64,000 nucleotides of DNA from Palsa-459 sp035937595 (GTDB taxonomy: Bacteria; Actinomycetota; Acidimicrobiia; Acidimicrobiales; RAAP-2). This document shows, piece by piece, positions 42,458 through 51,075 of the stretch. The first letter of the stretch is position 1. The number at the start of each line of letters is the position of its first letter. Under the pieces are notes generated by a model, which was not told the origin of the DNA, made no database searches, and worked only from the letters and a program-made list of their open reading frames with translations. The position numbers and the translations under genes were made by a program. The DNA is taken from assembly GCA_035937595.1 (NCBI GenBank), contig DASZHS010000045.1, positions 1 through 64,000 on the forward strand. Reading direction: 5' to 3'.

Positions 42458-43258
42458 TCACGGGACGGACCGCAGCAGGCCGCCGTCGACGCGGAGCACC
42501 GACCCGCTCACGTAGCCGGACAGCGCGCTCGCGAGGAAGGCCACCGCGGCGGCGACCTCCTCGGGCGTCCCGAATCGCCCGACGTCGTTCGGGGCGAGGT
42601 CCCGCACCGCGCCACGCTCGATCTCCGCCCACGTCTCGCCCCACTCGAAGCTCGCGTTCGCCTGGGTCATGATCTCCACGAGCGCCGGCACGAGGATGGC
42701 GCCGGGCGCGACGACGTTGGACGTCACACCGGTGTCCTGGAGCTCGCGCGCGAGCGAGACGGCGAGGTTGTGCCGGGCCGCGAGCGCGGCGCCGTAGTGC
42801 GGGTAGGCCGCCGACGGCTGCTGTGCGAGGCCGCCACCGATCTGGATGACCCGTCCCCACCCGCGCGCACGCATCGGCGGCACGAGCTGCTGGATCAGCA
42901 GCACCGCGCTGAGCACGTTGATGCGGTAGCTGCGGAGCCAGTCGTCCGCTGTGGCATCCTTCCACGACCGATGTGCGTACTCCCCAGCGTTGTTCACGAG
43001 AATGTCGACCGGCCCACCGGCTAGGGCGGCGGCAGCCACGTCGGCGGGGGCGCCCTCGTCGGCCAGGTCCCCGAGCACGAGCTCGGCGCGACCCCCCGTC
43101 GACGCGATCGAGCCGGCCACCTCCTCGGCTCGCGCGGCGTCCCGCCCGTGCACGATCACCGTCACCCCCTCGGACGCCAGACGCTGCGCGATCGCACGGC
43201 CGAGCCCCGACGTCGATCCCGTGACCAGGGCGCGCTTGCCGTCGAGTCCAAGGTCCAT
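42458..43258 (-). CDS. SDR-fold protein lacking the catalytic Ser and Lys
   Basis: A 266-residue Rossmann-fold protein with an intact cofactor loop (V-T-G-S-T-S-G-L-G-R-A-I) and N-N-A-G motif. The catalytic region reads I-Q-I-G-G-G-L-A-Q-Q-P-S-A-A-Y-P-H-Y-G-A-A-L: the tyrosine is kept but the Y-x3-K lysine is leucine and the usual serine position is glycine. This is seen directly in the codons (CTC at the lysine position). It may bind a ligand or work as a partner or an altered enzyme. First gene of the operon divergent from the cyclase gene. The longer frame upstream of the ATG has no family support. Confidence 0.85.
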   Translation of the reverse strand: MDLGLDGKRALVTGSTSGLGRAIAQRLASEGVTVIVHGRDAARAEEVAGSIASTGGRAELVLGDLADEGAPADVAAAALAGGPVDILVNNAGEYAHRSWKDATADDWLRSYRINVLSAVLLIQQLVPPMRARGWGRVIQIGGGLAQQPSAAYPHYGAALAARHNLAVSLARELQDTGVTSNVVAPGAILVPALVEIMTQANASFEWGETWAEIERGAVRDLAPNDVGRFGTPEEVAAAVAFLASALSGYVSGSVLRVDGGLLRSVP

Positions 43259-43354
43259 CGTCCCGAGCCCCCTCGCTCCCCGCCACGCACCCCCGCCGAC
43301 GTCGTCGCCAGGGGTGGTCCCGGTCGGCCTCGCCCGCGCGGCATCGCCCCGCGA

Positions 43355-43395
43355 GGTGCACAATATAGAAGGCGATACCATCATGTCTCCATGTG
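43355..43395. promoter_or_regulatory. AT-rich divergent promoter region between SDR and cyclase operons
   Basis: The only AT-rich spot in the 158-base divergent gap: CACAATATAGAAGGCGATACC. TATAGA (43364-43369) can serve the plus strand and TATATT (43367-43362) the minus strand. No good -35 elements are visible. Confidence 0.45.
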
Positions 43396-43416
43396 GTCGC
43401 CGGTGAGCCCCGTGCG

Positions 43417-44277
43417 ATGAGCGCCGCGCGTGACGCCACCAACTGGGGGCGATGGGGTGAGGACGACGAGCGGGGCGCCGCCAACCTGCTCACGCCCGAG
43501 GCGGTGCTCGCGGCGTGCCGTCGGCCCGCGGTGGGGCGCGTCTACGAGCTCGGGATCGAGCTGCGCCGCGGCGCCCCCGTGGGCGGGAACCGCGTCCCGC
43601 CGATGCACTTCATGACCCAGGACGGCGGGGACTTCGCCGCGCTCGGCCGCACGGACTGGGGCACCGCCGACGACTACCTGGTGCTCGCCACGCAGGGCAC
43701 GACGCACGTCGACGGGCTGGCCCACGTCTGGTCCGGCGGTGCGCTGTACAACGGGTTCCCCTTCACCGAGGTCCGCAGCAGCGGGGCCGGCCGCCTCGGG
43801 CTCGAGAAGCTCGGGGGCCTCGTGGCTTCCGCGCACGTCCTCGACTTCACGGACCTGCGAGGGGCAGCGTCCGAGATCACCGCCGAGCTCGTCGACGGTG
43901 CCTTCGCCGCTCGGGGCACGCGCCCGTTGCCCGGTGACGCCGTCCTCTTCCGGACCGGCTGGATGGACGACGCGCTGGCGGGGAACGCGGTTGAGGACAC
44001 CTACCCCGTCGTGGCCCCGTCGATGGGCCGGTGGTTCGCCGAGCACGACATCGCCATCGTCGGTGCCGACAACATCGCCGTGGAGGCGACCGGCCGACGC
44101 GGCGTCCTGCCGCCGCTCCACAAGGTGCTCGTCCGCGACCTCGGCGTGTCGATGCTCGAGCTCTTGGACCTCCGCGGCCCCGGCGAAGACAACGTCGAAG
44201 GCGGACTCCTCGTGGTCGCGCCGCTGCGGATCTCGAGGGGCGTCGGCAGTCCGGTGAACCCGCTCCTCATCGTCTGA
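43417..44277 (+). CDS. cyclase family (kynurenine formamidase-like) metal hydrolase
   Basis: A 286-residue member of the cyclase family (Pfam PF04199). The metal site is Q-G-T-T-H-V-D-G-L-A-H-V, with Y-N-G-F-P and a later V-G-A-D-N-I-A-V-E-A segment, as in the larger arylformamidase/isatin hydrolase-like subfamily; the initial Q replaces H of KynB as in related proteins. Such enzymes open rings or hydrolyse amides or lactones. GTG 43393 is an alternative start; the ATG gives the family N-terminus N-W-G-R-W-G. First gene of a five-gene plus-strand operon. Confidence 0.88.
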   Translation: MSAARDATNWGRWGEDDERGAANLLTPEAVLAACRRPAVGRVYELGIELRRGAPVGGNRVPPMHFMTQDGGDFAALGRTDWGTADDYLVLATQGTTHVDGLAHVWSGGALYNGFPFTEVRSSGAGRLGLEKLGGLVASAHVLDFTDLRGAASEITAELVDGAFAARGTRPLPGDAVLFRTGWMDDALAGNAVEDTYPVVAPSMGRWFAEHDIAIVGADNIAVEATGRRGVLPPLHKVLVRDLGVSMLELLDLRGPGEDNVEGGLLVVAPLRISRGVGSPVNPLLIV

Positions 44278-44282
44278 CCGCG

Positions 44283-45434
44283 ATGGTGCACCACCTTGCC
44301 AGCCCGCCGCGCGGCCAGGTGGCGGTGGTCGGCGTCGGATCCACGCGGCAGGGCGAGCTCCCCTCGATGACCGCCGACGAGATCGCGGTCGACGCGCTCC
44401 GGCTCGCGCTGGAGGACTGCGGGCTCGAGAAGCGCGACCTCGACGGGCTGATCACGTGCAAGTCCTTCGGCGGCACGGGCATCGACACGGACATCGGACG
44501 CCTCGCCGGACTCGAGCCGCGGTTCAGCGCGACGCTCGACTACGGGACCTGCAACTTCTCGCTGCACCTGGCGGCGATGGCCATCACGTCCGGCATGGCC
44601 ACGACGATCGCGCTGTGCTACGGGACCAACCAGCGCACGGCGGGCAACCGGTTCCGCGCGGCGGCGGGCAGCGGGGCGTCGGCCCTCGAGCTGCACGGCT
44701 TCCACAACATCGCCGGCCAGGGCGCGCTCGCCTTCGCGCGCCACGCGCACCTCTACGGGACGACCGAGGCCCAGCTCGGGTGCGTGGCGGTGACGGAGCG
44801 CGCGCACGCGCAGCTCAACCCGGCCGCGATCTTCCAGGACACGCTGACCATCGAGGACTACCTCGCCGAGCCCTACCTCGTGGCGCCGCTGCGACGCTCC
44901 GACGTGTGCATGATCTCCGACGGCGGGGCCTGCCTGATCGTGACGGCGTCCGATCGCGTGGCGGCGGTGAGGACGTCGCCGGCCTACCTGCTCGGGATGG
45001 GACAGGTCACCGCGCTGCGCCAGTACCAGCACCCCGACAACCTGCTGCGACCCTGGGTCGCGGCGCTGCAGGGCGTCTACGAGCAGGCGGGCGTGCCGCG
45101 CGCCGACGTCGACGTGCTGTTCGTCCAGGATCCGGTGAGCGTGTGGGTCTGCCAGATGCTCGAGCTCTACGGCTTCTGCGGTCCCGGCGAGTCCGGTCCG
45201 TTCGTCGAGGAGGGTCGCATCGCCCTCGGCGGTGAGCTGCCGGTCAACACCAACGGCGGGCAGCTCTCTGAGAGCTACATGTGGGGATGGCTGCACCTGT
45301 GCGAGGCGGTGCGCCAGCTGCGCGGCGAGTGCGGGGCGCGCCAGGTCGACGGCGCGACGTTCGCGCAGTACTGCTCGACGAAGGGGTTCGAGAAGGCGGC
45401 GACCTCCATCCTCGGACGCGAGGTCCCGACGTGA
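44283..45434 (+). CDS. thiolase-like (lipid-transfer/aldolase-type) protein
   Basis: A 383-residue thiolase-fold protein: V-A-V-V-G-V-G-S-T-R-Q-G-E, Y-G-T-C-N-F-S-L-H-L-A-A-M-A-I-T-S-G, and N-T-N-G-G-Q-L-S-E-S-Y-M-W-G-W, where the classic G-H-P-x-G is changed, so it is not a normal acetyltransferase. Such proteins, paired with a DUF35 protein as here, form complexes such as Ltp2-ChsH2 (retro-aldol cleavage of steroid side chains) or BbsB-BbsA in toluene degradation. By analogy it could cleave a hydroxyacyl- or oxoacyl-CoA. The DUF35 gene follows after 58 bases. Confidence 0.85.
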   Translation: MVHHLASPPRGQVAVVGVGSTRQGELPSMTADEIAVDALRLALEDCGLEKRDLDGLITCKSFGGTGIDTDIGRLAGLEPRFSATLDYGTCNFSLHLAAMAITSGMATTIALCYGTNQRTAGNRFRAAAGSGASALELHGFHNIAGQGALAFARHAHLYGTTEAQLGCVAVTERAHAQLNPAAIFQDTLTIEDYLAEPYLVAPLRRSDVCMISDGGACLIVTASDRVAAVRTSPAYLLGMGQVTALRQYQHPDNLLRPWVAALQGVYEQAGVPRADVDVLFVQDPVSVWVCQMLELYGFCGPGESGPFVEEGRIALGGELPVNTNGGQLSESYMWGWLHLCEAVRQLRGECGARQVDGATFAQYCSTKGFEKAATSILGREVPT

Positions 45435-45492
45435 AGACCTCCGGTTGCCGCCGCACCCCACCGCCTCCCGCCATCCGGCACGGCGCGGCCCG

Positions 45493-45918
45493 ATGAGCGA
45501 CGAGCCCCTCGTGGCCGCCGCCGCCCGGCTGCTCGGTGCGGACCCGGGCGACGCGGCGCTCGCGTCGCCCGAGCTGCGGTTCCAGCAGTGCGACGCCTGC
45601 GGGTACCTGCGCCACCCCTCGGCACCGAGGTGCCCCGAGTGCCTCGGTGCGGACTTCCACTGGCAGCCCGACCGCGGCCTCGGCGCGATCTGGAGCTTCT
45701 GCGTCTACCACCGCGCGTTCGATCCCGCGTTCGCCCAGGCGGTGCCCTACAACGTCGCGCTGGTCGAGCTCGACACGGGCCCGCGGCTGGTCTCGAACGT
45801 GCTCGGCGTCGAGGCGACGGAGCTGCGGATCGGCCGCCGCGTGCGCGCCGAGCCGCGCGAGGTCGCCCCTGGACGACACCTCGTGTACTTCGTCCTCGAC
45901 GAGAGCGCGACGTCGTGA
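45493..45918 (+). CDS. DUF35/OB-fold zinc-ribbon partner of the thiolase-like protein
   Basis: A 141-residue protein. A rubredoxin-like zinc ribbon (CDACGYLRHPSAPRCPEC, residues about 34-51) is followed by an OB fold with G-A-I-W-S-F-C-V-Y-H-R and V-P-Y-N-V-A-L-V-E-L. DUF35 proteins bind thiolase-like subunits and their acyl-CoA. Its stop overlaps the GTG of the MmgE/PrpD gene. The direct pairing with the previous gene is the main evidence for its function. Confidence 0.92.
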   Translation: MSDEPLVAAAARLLGADPGDAALASPELRFQQCDACGYLRHPSAPRCPECLGADFHWQPDRGLGAIWSFCVYHRAFDPAFAQAVPYNVALVELDTGPRLVSNVLGVEATELRIGRRVRAEPREVAPGRHLVYFVLDESATS

Positions 45919-47306
45919 GCGGACCTCGTGATCTTACCGCCGCGGTCGTGCGGACCGCGCTCGGCTGTCGCGCGGAGGATCTCGGGCCCGACGGGGTGCG
46001 CACGATCAAGCTCGCGATCCTCGACCTCTTGGGCTGCTGCGTCGCCGGCGCCGACGCGCTCGGCTCGCGGCTGGTCGCCACGTGGGCGCACGCCGCGAGC
46101 GGCGCGAGGGGCGACGCCGTCATCATCGGGACCGAGCTGCGCGCCACGCCCGCGCTCGCCGCGCTCGCGAACGGCGCGTCGGGCCACGCCCTCGACTACG
46201 ACGACGTCTCGGTGCGCATGATCCACCCGAGCGTGACGATCGTGCCCGCCCTGCTGGCCGCCGGCGCGGCGCGCGGCGCCACGGGCCGCTCGCTCCTCGA
46301 CGGCTACCTCGCGGGCTTCGAGGTCGAGGCCCGGCTGTGCAAGGCGCTCAATCCGGACCACTACGCACGGGGGTGGCACACGACGGGGTCGATCGGGACG
46401 CTCGGTGCCGCCCTTGCGTCGTGCCGGGCCCTTGACCTGGACGAGGCACCGAGCCGCCACGCGCTCGGCGTCGCGGCCTCGTCGGCCGGCAGCATCCGCA
46501 AGAACTTCGGCAGCATGGTGAAGCCCCTCCACGCCGGGCAGGCTTCGTTCCACGGGCTGCAGGCGGCAGAGCTCGCCGCGAGCGGGTTCACCGCGGACAC
46601 CTCCGTCCTCGAGGGGCCGCGGGGCTTCCTCGACGTCTTCTCCTCGCTCGACCGCGCGGCCGAGCTCGCCGAGGCGTTCGAAGACGACGCGCCCTACGAG
46701 CTCGTCGCGTCGGGGATCGCGCTCAAGCGCTTCGCGTGCTGCGGCGCCATCCACTCCGCCCAGGACGCGATCCTCGAGCTGCGGGCGTCGGCGGGGTTCG
46801 CGCCGGGTGACGTGGACCGCATCGAGTGCCGGGTCAACCCGCTGATCCCGGGCATCCTCGTGCACCACGTGACCCAAGACCCCCTCGAGGGGAAGTTCAG
46901 CGTGGAGTTCTGCCTCGCCGTCTGCCTCGCCGACGGTCGCGCCGGCCTCGCGCAGTACACCGCGGCCCGTGCGGCCGATCCCGAGCTCCTCGAGCTCATG
47001 CGCCGGATCGACGTCGTGGTCGACGCGTCCATCCCGGTCGACCTCGCCTACTTCCCGTCCGTCGTCACGGTGTCGCTCACCGACGGGCGTCGGCTGTCCA
47101 CGCGGGTCGACGTCCCGACCGGCTACCCGGAGAAGCCCCTGTCCGTCGACGCCGTCGTGGACAAGGCGCGCGAGTGCGCCGCGCCCACGCTCGGCGCGAC
47201 GCGCTTCGACGAGCTGGTCGCCACGGTGCTGCACCTCGAGGACCTGGAGGACGTCGGCACCCTCGCCGCGCTCCTCGCGATCGACGGCGACGGGCGGGCG
47301 TCGTGA
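45915..47306 (+). CDS. MmgE/PrpD family protein
   Basis: A 463-residue protein with the MmgE/PrpD fold. It shows D-L-L-G-C-C-V-A-G-A, then A-N-G-A-S-G-H-A-L-D-Y-D-D, H-P-S-V-T-I-V-P-A-L-L-A, W-H-T-T-G-S-I-G-T-L-G-A-A, M-V-K-P-L-H-A-G-Q-A, and the C-terminal G-Y-P-E-K-P-L-S. The family includes 2-methylcitrate dehydratase and cis-aconitate decarboxylase; many homologues in degradation clusters have unknown substrates. No methylcitrate synthase or lyase gene is near, so a propionate-cycle role is not indicated. Coupled on both sides. Confidence 0.9.
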   Translation: MSGPRDLTAAVVRTALGCRAEDLGPDGVRTIKLAILDLLGCCVAGADALGSRLVATWAHAASGARGDAVIIGTELRATPALAALANGASGHALDYDDVSVRMIHPSVTIVPALLAAGAARGATGRSLLDGYLAGFEVEARLCKALNPDHYARGWHTTGSIGTLGAALASCRALDLDEAPSRHALGVAASSAGSIRKNFGSMVKPLHAGQASFHGLQAAELAASGFTADTSVLEGPRGFLDVFSSLDRAAELAEAFEDDAPYELVASGIALKRFACCGAIHSAQDAILELRASAGFAPGDVDRIECRVNPLIPGILVHHVTQDPLEGKFSVEFCLAVCLADGRAGLAQYTAARAADPELLELMRRIDVVVDASIPVDLAYFPSVVTVSLTDGRRLSTRVDVPTGYPEKPLSVDAVVDKARECAAPTLGATRFDELVATVLHLEDLEDVGTLAALLAIDGDGRAS

Positions 47307-48937
47307 CCACGGCACGCCCGCCGACGGGCGCCCGTGCGGGTGCGCTCCGGACCGACGGGGCCCTCGTCCGCGACGTCCTCGCACGGCGCGCGGCGTCGGA
47401 TCCCGCCTCGCCGTTCCTGCGGTTCGGGCCCGACGTCGCGACCTACGGCGAGGTCCACGCCGCGGCGACGGCCGCCTCGCGTGCCGTGCGCGACGTCGGC
47501 GTCGAGCCCGCCGAGCTCGTCGGGGTCATGCTCGCCAACTCCATCGCGTACGTCGAGCTGTACTTCGGCCTCGCCTACCGCGGCGCCGCGGTCGTCCTCG
47601 TCAACACCGACTTCCGGGGCTACCTGCTCGAGCACGTGCTCAACGACGCCGGGTGCCGGACCCTCCTCGCGGGCGGCGAGTTCCTCGCGACGCTCGCGGC
47701 GTCCGAGGACGCGCTCGCCCAGCTCGAGACGATCGTCGTCGTGGGCGCGATCCCCGACGGCGAGGACCCCGGCCAGGCGTTCTCGAGGATCCGGGTCGTC
47801 CCGCTCGACACGCTGCGGGCGGCGCCGGGCGAGGGTGCGCCGGCGCCCTCGGAGGACGCCGCGACCCCGGGGTCCCTCCACTGCGTCGTGTACTCGTCGG
47901 GGACCACCGGGCCGTCCAAGGGGATCATGATCAGCAACGCGCACGCGCTGACCAAGGCAGACGAGGTGCTGCGCATCTGCGCGTTCACGCCCGAGGACGT
48001 CCTGTACTCGCCGCTGCCCCTCTTCTACTCGATGGGGCTGCTGCGCGGCGTCCTGTCCGTGGCGCTCGTCGGGTCGAGCATCGTGCTGCGGGACCGCTTC
48101 AGCGTGAGCGCCTTCTGGGAGGACGTCCGGGCGCACTCGGCGACGGTGGCGCACTGCGTCTTCAGCATCCCGAGGATGCTGGCCACGGTCCCCGAGGCGC
48201 CCGACGACCACGACAACTCGCTGCGGTGCATGTTCAACGCGCAGCACGACGCCGAGTTCGAGCGCCGCTTCGGGGTCACGCTCGTCGAGAGCTACGGGCT
48301 CACCGAGGCGGGCAACGCCATCTACAACCGCCTGGGCGAGCCGGTCGTCAAGGGGTCGTGCGGGCGGGTCTCGGACGACTGGGAGGTCCGGCTCGCCGAC
48401 GCGTCCGGCCGGGAGGTCCCCGTCGGCGAGACGGGCGAGCTGCTGCTGCGGCCGCGCGAGCCGGCGAGCGTCATGCTCGGGTACCTCCACCAGCCCGACG
48501 CCACCGCCGCGGCGTTCCGGGACCTGTGGCTGCACACCGGTGACCTCGCGCGTCGTGACGCGGACGGCTTCTACTACTACCAGGGCCGCACCAAGGACGT
48601 GATCCGGCGGCGGGGACAGAACATCTCGGCGTGGGAGGTGGAGGAGATCCTCCGCTCGCACCCCGACGTCGGCGAGGCCGCCGCACTCGCCCGTCCCTCC
48701 GACGTGGGCGAGGACGACCTGCGGGTGGTCCTCGTCGCGAGCGAGGAGGGCGTGTCGCTCGACCTCGTCGCGATCGGGGAGTTCTGTGAGCGCCGGATGC
48801 CGGCCTTCATGGTGCCGAGGTACCTCGAGCAGGTCGCGGCGCTGCCGCGGACCCCGAGCGGCCGCGTCGAGAAGTACAAGCTCGACCGTGCCGCGAGCTC
48901 GAGCGCCCTCGACCGGGGGAGCGCGCGCCGCCGCTGA
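47303..48937 (+). CDS. acyl-CoA synthetase (AMP-forming), copy 1
   Basis: A 544-residue ANL-superfamily enzyme that activates an acid to its CoA thioester. P-loop Y-S-S-G-T-T-G-P-S-K-G, A5 E-S-Y-G-L-T-E-A, A7 L-H-T-G-D-L-A, and A8 R-T-K-D-V-I-R-R-R-G-Q-N-I-S are intact. The A10 motif reads R-T-P-S-G-R-V-E-K, with Arg where the catalytic Lys is usual and a Lys three residues on. Resembles the crotonobetaine/carnitine-CoA ligase group. GTG overlaps the PrpD stop. Last gene of the plus-strand operon; its stop abuts that of the next gene. Confidence 0.9.
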   Translation: MTTARPPTGARAGALRTDGALVRDVLARRAASDPASPFLRFGPDVATYGEVHAAATAASRAVRDVGVEPAELVGVMLANSIAYVELYFGLAYRGAAVVLVNTDFRGYLLEHVLNDAGCRTLLAGGEFLATLAASEDALAQLETIVVVGAIPDGEDPGQAFSRIRVVPLDTLRAAPGEGAPAPSEDAATPGSLHCVVYSSGTTGPSKGIMISNAHALTKADEVLRICAFTPEDVLYSPLPLFYSMGLLRGVLSVALVGSSIVLRDRFSVSAFWEDVRAHSATVAHCVFSIPRMLATVPEAPDDHDNSLRCMFNAQHDAEFERRFGVTLVESYGLTEAGNAIYNRLGEPVVKGSCGRVSDDWEVRLADASGREVPVGETGELLLRPREPASVMLGYLHQPDATAAAFRDLWLHTGDLARRDADGFYYYQGRTKDVIRRRGQNISAWEVEEILRSHPDVGEAAALARPSDVGEDDLRVVLVASEEGVSLDLVAIGEFCERRMPAFMVPRYLEQVAALPRTPSGRVEKYKLDRAASSSALDRGSARRR

Positions 48938-49558
48938 TCAGGCAGGGGCGAGGGGGCCGAGCCGCTCGGCGGGGGCCTTGAAGACCCAGTGCTGCTCGCA
49001 GCTCGGCGCGCCCTGGAAGCGGCACTGCTTGACCTCGACGGCGAGCAGGTTGTCGTCGGCCGCGACGTAGCCCTCGAAGCAGCCCGCCTCGAAGGCCTCG
49101 GTGTACACGCCGTTCTCGGGGTGCGCCTCGCTGAAGTAGATGCACTGCGTGCGCCGCACGATGCAGCGGGTGTCGTCGTACTCGGCGAACAGGGCCGCGG
49201 CGTGCTTGGGGCCGCGGATGGAGTGCACGAGGTCCTGGTACAGCGCCATCATCCGCGGCTCGCCGCGGCGTTCCCGGCCCCGGGACCGCAGCAGCGTCGC
49301 GTAGCCCTGGCCGCCGTAGCGCCGCCCGATCTCGTGCGCGATGCGCAGCGCGGACTCGCGGCCGACGACCGCCTCGGCGACCGAGTAGAAGGACTGGAAG
49401 TTGTTCTCGATCTGGCGGCTCATGCTGTAGACGAGGTGGTCGACGGTCAGCTCGCCGATCGTGATGTCGTAGCGCTCGAGCCGGTCCCGCTCGGCCGCGG
49501 GGAGCCCCGCGCCGGGGTAGAACAACAGGTGATCGCCCGCGTAGTCCTCCTGCGTCAC
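48938..49558 (-). CDS. conserved cysteine-containing protein, V4R-/ATC-hydrolase-like, function unknown
   Basis: A 206-residue protein I cannot place firmly. The helical first half contains Y-D-I-T-I-G-E-L-T-V-D-H-L-V-Y and a long Q/N-rich helix; the second half has T-R-C-I-V-R-R-T-Q-C-I-Y-F and C-R-F-Q-G-A-P-S-C-E-Q-H-W, a paired-cysteine ending reminiscent of 4-vinyl-reductase (V4R) or ATC-hydrolase-like small-molecule-binding domains. Its GTG overlaps the upstream ligase stop, placing it last in the thiolase-mutase-ligase operon. A ligand sensor or accessory protein is a guess. Confidence 0.55.
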   Translation of the reverse strand: MTQEDYAGDHLLFYPGAGLPAAERDRLERYDITIGELTVDHLVYSMSRQIENNFQSFYSVAEAVVGRESALRIAHEIGRRYGGQGYATLLRSRGRERRGEPRMMALYQDLVHSIRGPKHAAALFAEYDDTRCIVRRTQCIYFSEAHPENGVYTEAFEAGCFEGYVAADDNLLAVEVKQCRFQGAPSCEQHWVFKAPAERLGPLAPA

Positions 49559-51075
49559 GACCCGCCGCCCTGGGCCTGCAGCGCGACGAGCTCGGACCGC
49601 GACACCTTGCCGGTGGACCCTTTGGGCAGCGCGTCGACGAAGATGATCCGACGCGGGAGCTTGTAGCCCGCGAGCGAGTCCATGCAGTGCCGGAGGATAT
49701 CCTCCTCGCTCGCGTCGCGGCCCTTGCGCGTGACCACGGCCGCGGCCACGACCTCGCCCCAGACGTCGTCGGGGATCCCGAAGACGGCGGCCTCGCTGAT
49801 CCCGTCGTGGCGGTGCAGCACGGCCTCGACCTCCGCGGGGTAGACGTTCAGCCCGCCCGAGATGAGCATCTCGCGCTCGCGACCGACGATCGTCACGAGG
49901 CCCGTCTCGGCGATCCGGACGACGTCGCCGCTGCGGTACCACCCGTCGCGGAGCGCCTGCGCCGTCGCCGCGGGGTCGCCCCAGTACCCCGACATGACGT
50001 TCTCGCCCCGGATCCACAGCTCGCCGGGCTCGCCCGGCGCCACGTCGTCGCCGTCGGGGCCGACGACGCGCAGCTCGACGCCGGACGTCGGGTAGCCGGC
50101 GGAGCCGAGGTGCCCGCCACCGGCTGCGTGGTCCTCCCTCGAGAGCACCGTCACGGGGTGCGGGGCCTCGCACGAGCCGTACACCTGGGTGAGGACGGGG
50201 CCGAAGACGTCGATCGCCTCCTCGGCGAGGGCCACGGGCATCGGCGCGCCGCCGTAGGTCAGGTTCCGGATGCACGCGACGGCCTCGGGCGTGCAGCCCG
50301 GGTCGTCGAGGAGCATGCGGATCATGGTCGGGACCACGAAGGTGCTCGTCCCGCCCGAGGCGCGCATCGCGGCGAAGAACGTGGCGGGCGCGAACTTCGC
50401 GAGCGTCACGTTGCGCGCGCCGCGGACGAAGTAGGCGAGGATCTTCGACCCCGAGCCGTGCGACATCGGCGCGACGTGGACCATGCCGTCGTGGCGCCGG
50501 GCGTCGAACTCGTCGAGCAGCATCGCGGCGGTGGCGGCGACGCGCGCGCGCTGCGAGGTCGTCGCGCCCTTCGGCCGACCCGTGGTCCCCGAGGTGTGCA
50601 GGATCATGCTCGGCTGGTCGGGGTCGACCACCATGTCCGGCCGGCTCGGGCTCGCGGCGCTGAGCAGCGCCCGGTAGGACTCGTCGTCGACGTTGATGAC
50701 GTGGCGCAGCTCGGGCAGGTCCGTGCGCATCGCCTGGGCGCGATCGAACTCGCCGCGGTCCGTGACGAGGATCTCGGCGCCGCAGTTGGCGAGGATGAAG
50801 CTGCGCTCGTCGTCGGTGAGCCGCGGGTTGATCGGCGCCTTCACCTTGCCCGCGCGCGCGATCGCGAAGTCGACCTCGACGAACTCGAGCCGATTGGCCA
50901 TCAGCACGCCGACCCGCGAGCCGTCACGGGGGGAGAGGCCGAGCAGGGCGTTGGCGAGCCGGGCCGAGCGCTCGCCGACGTCGGTGAAGGTGGCCTGGCG
51001 CTCGCCGTCGACGACGGCGACGCGCGAGGCGAACCGACGGCTCGCGCGCTCGACCAGCTCAGCGATGGTGGTCAT
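49555..51075 (-). CDS. acyl-CoA synthetase (AMP-forming), copy 2
   Basis: A 506-residue ANL-superfamily ligase. P-loop L-H-T-S-G-T-T-G-R-P-K-G-A, A5 Q-V-Y-G-S-C-E-A, A7 Y-R-S-G-D-V-V, A8 G-R-E-R-E-M-L-I-S-G-G-L-N-V-Y-P, and A10 P-K-G-S-T-G-K-V with the catalytic lysine. It resembles long/medium-chain or aryl acid CoA ligases; chain length specificity is not predictable. Its ATG lies inside the 3' end of the mutase gene (17-base overlap), so it belongs to the thiolase-mutase operon. Confidence 0.92.
   Translation of the reverse strand: MTTIAELVERASRRFASRVAVVDGERQATFTDVGERSARLANALLGLSPRDGSRVGVLMANRLEFVEVDFAIARAGKVKAPINPRLTDDERSFILANCGAEILVTDRGEFDRAQAMRTDLPELRHVINVDDESYRALLSAASPSRPDMVVDPDQPSMILHTSGTTGRPKGATTSQRARVAATAAMLLDEFDARRHDGMVHVAPMSHGSGSKILAYFVRGARNVTLAKFAPATFFAAMRASGGTSTFVVPTMIRMLLDDPGCTPEAVACIRNLTYGGAPMPVALAEEAIDVFGPVLTQVYGSCEAPHPVTVLSREDHAAGGGHLGSAGYPTSGVELRVVGPDGDDVAPGEPGELWIRGENVMSGYWGDPAATAQALRDGWYRSGDVVRIAETGLVTIVGREREMLISGGLNVYPAEVEAVLHRHDGISEAAVFGIPDDVWGEVVAAAVVTRKGRDASEEDILRHCMDSLAGYKLPRRIIFVDALPKGSTGKVSRSELVALQAQGGGS

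Noticed and set aside
45915..47306. Methylcitrate-cycle assignment of the MmgE/PrpD protein
   Set aside because: No methylcitrate synthase or methylisocitrate lyase nearby; the family is broad.
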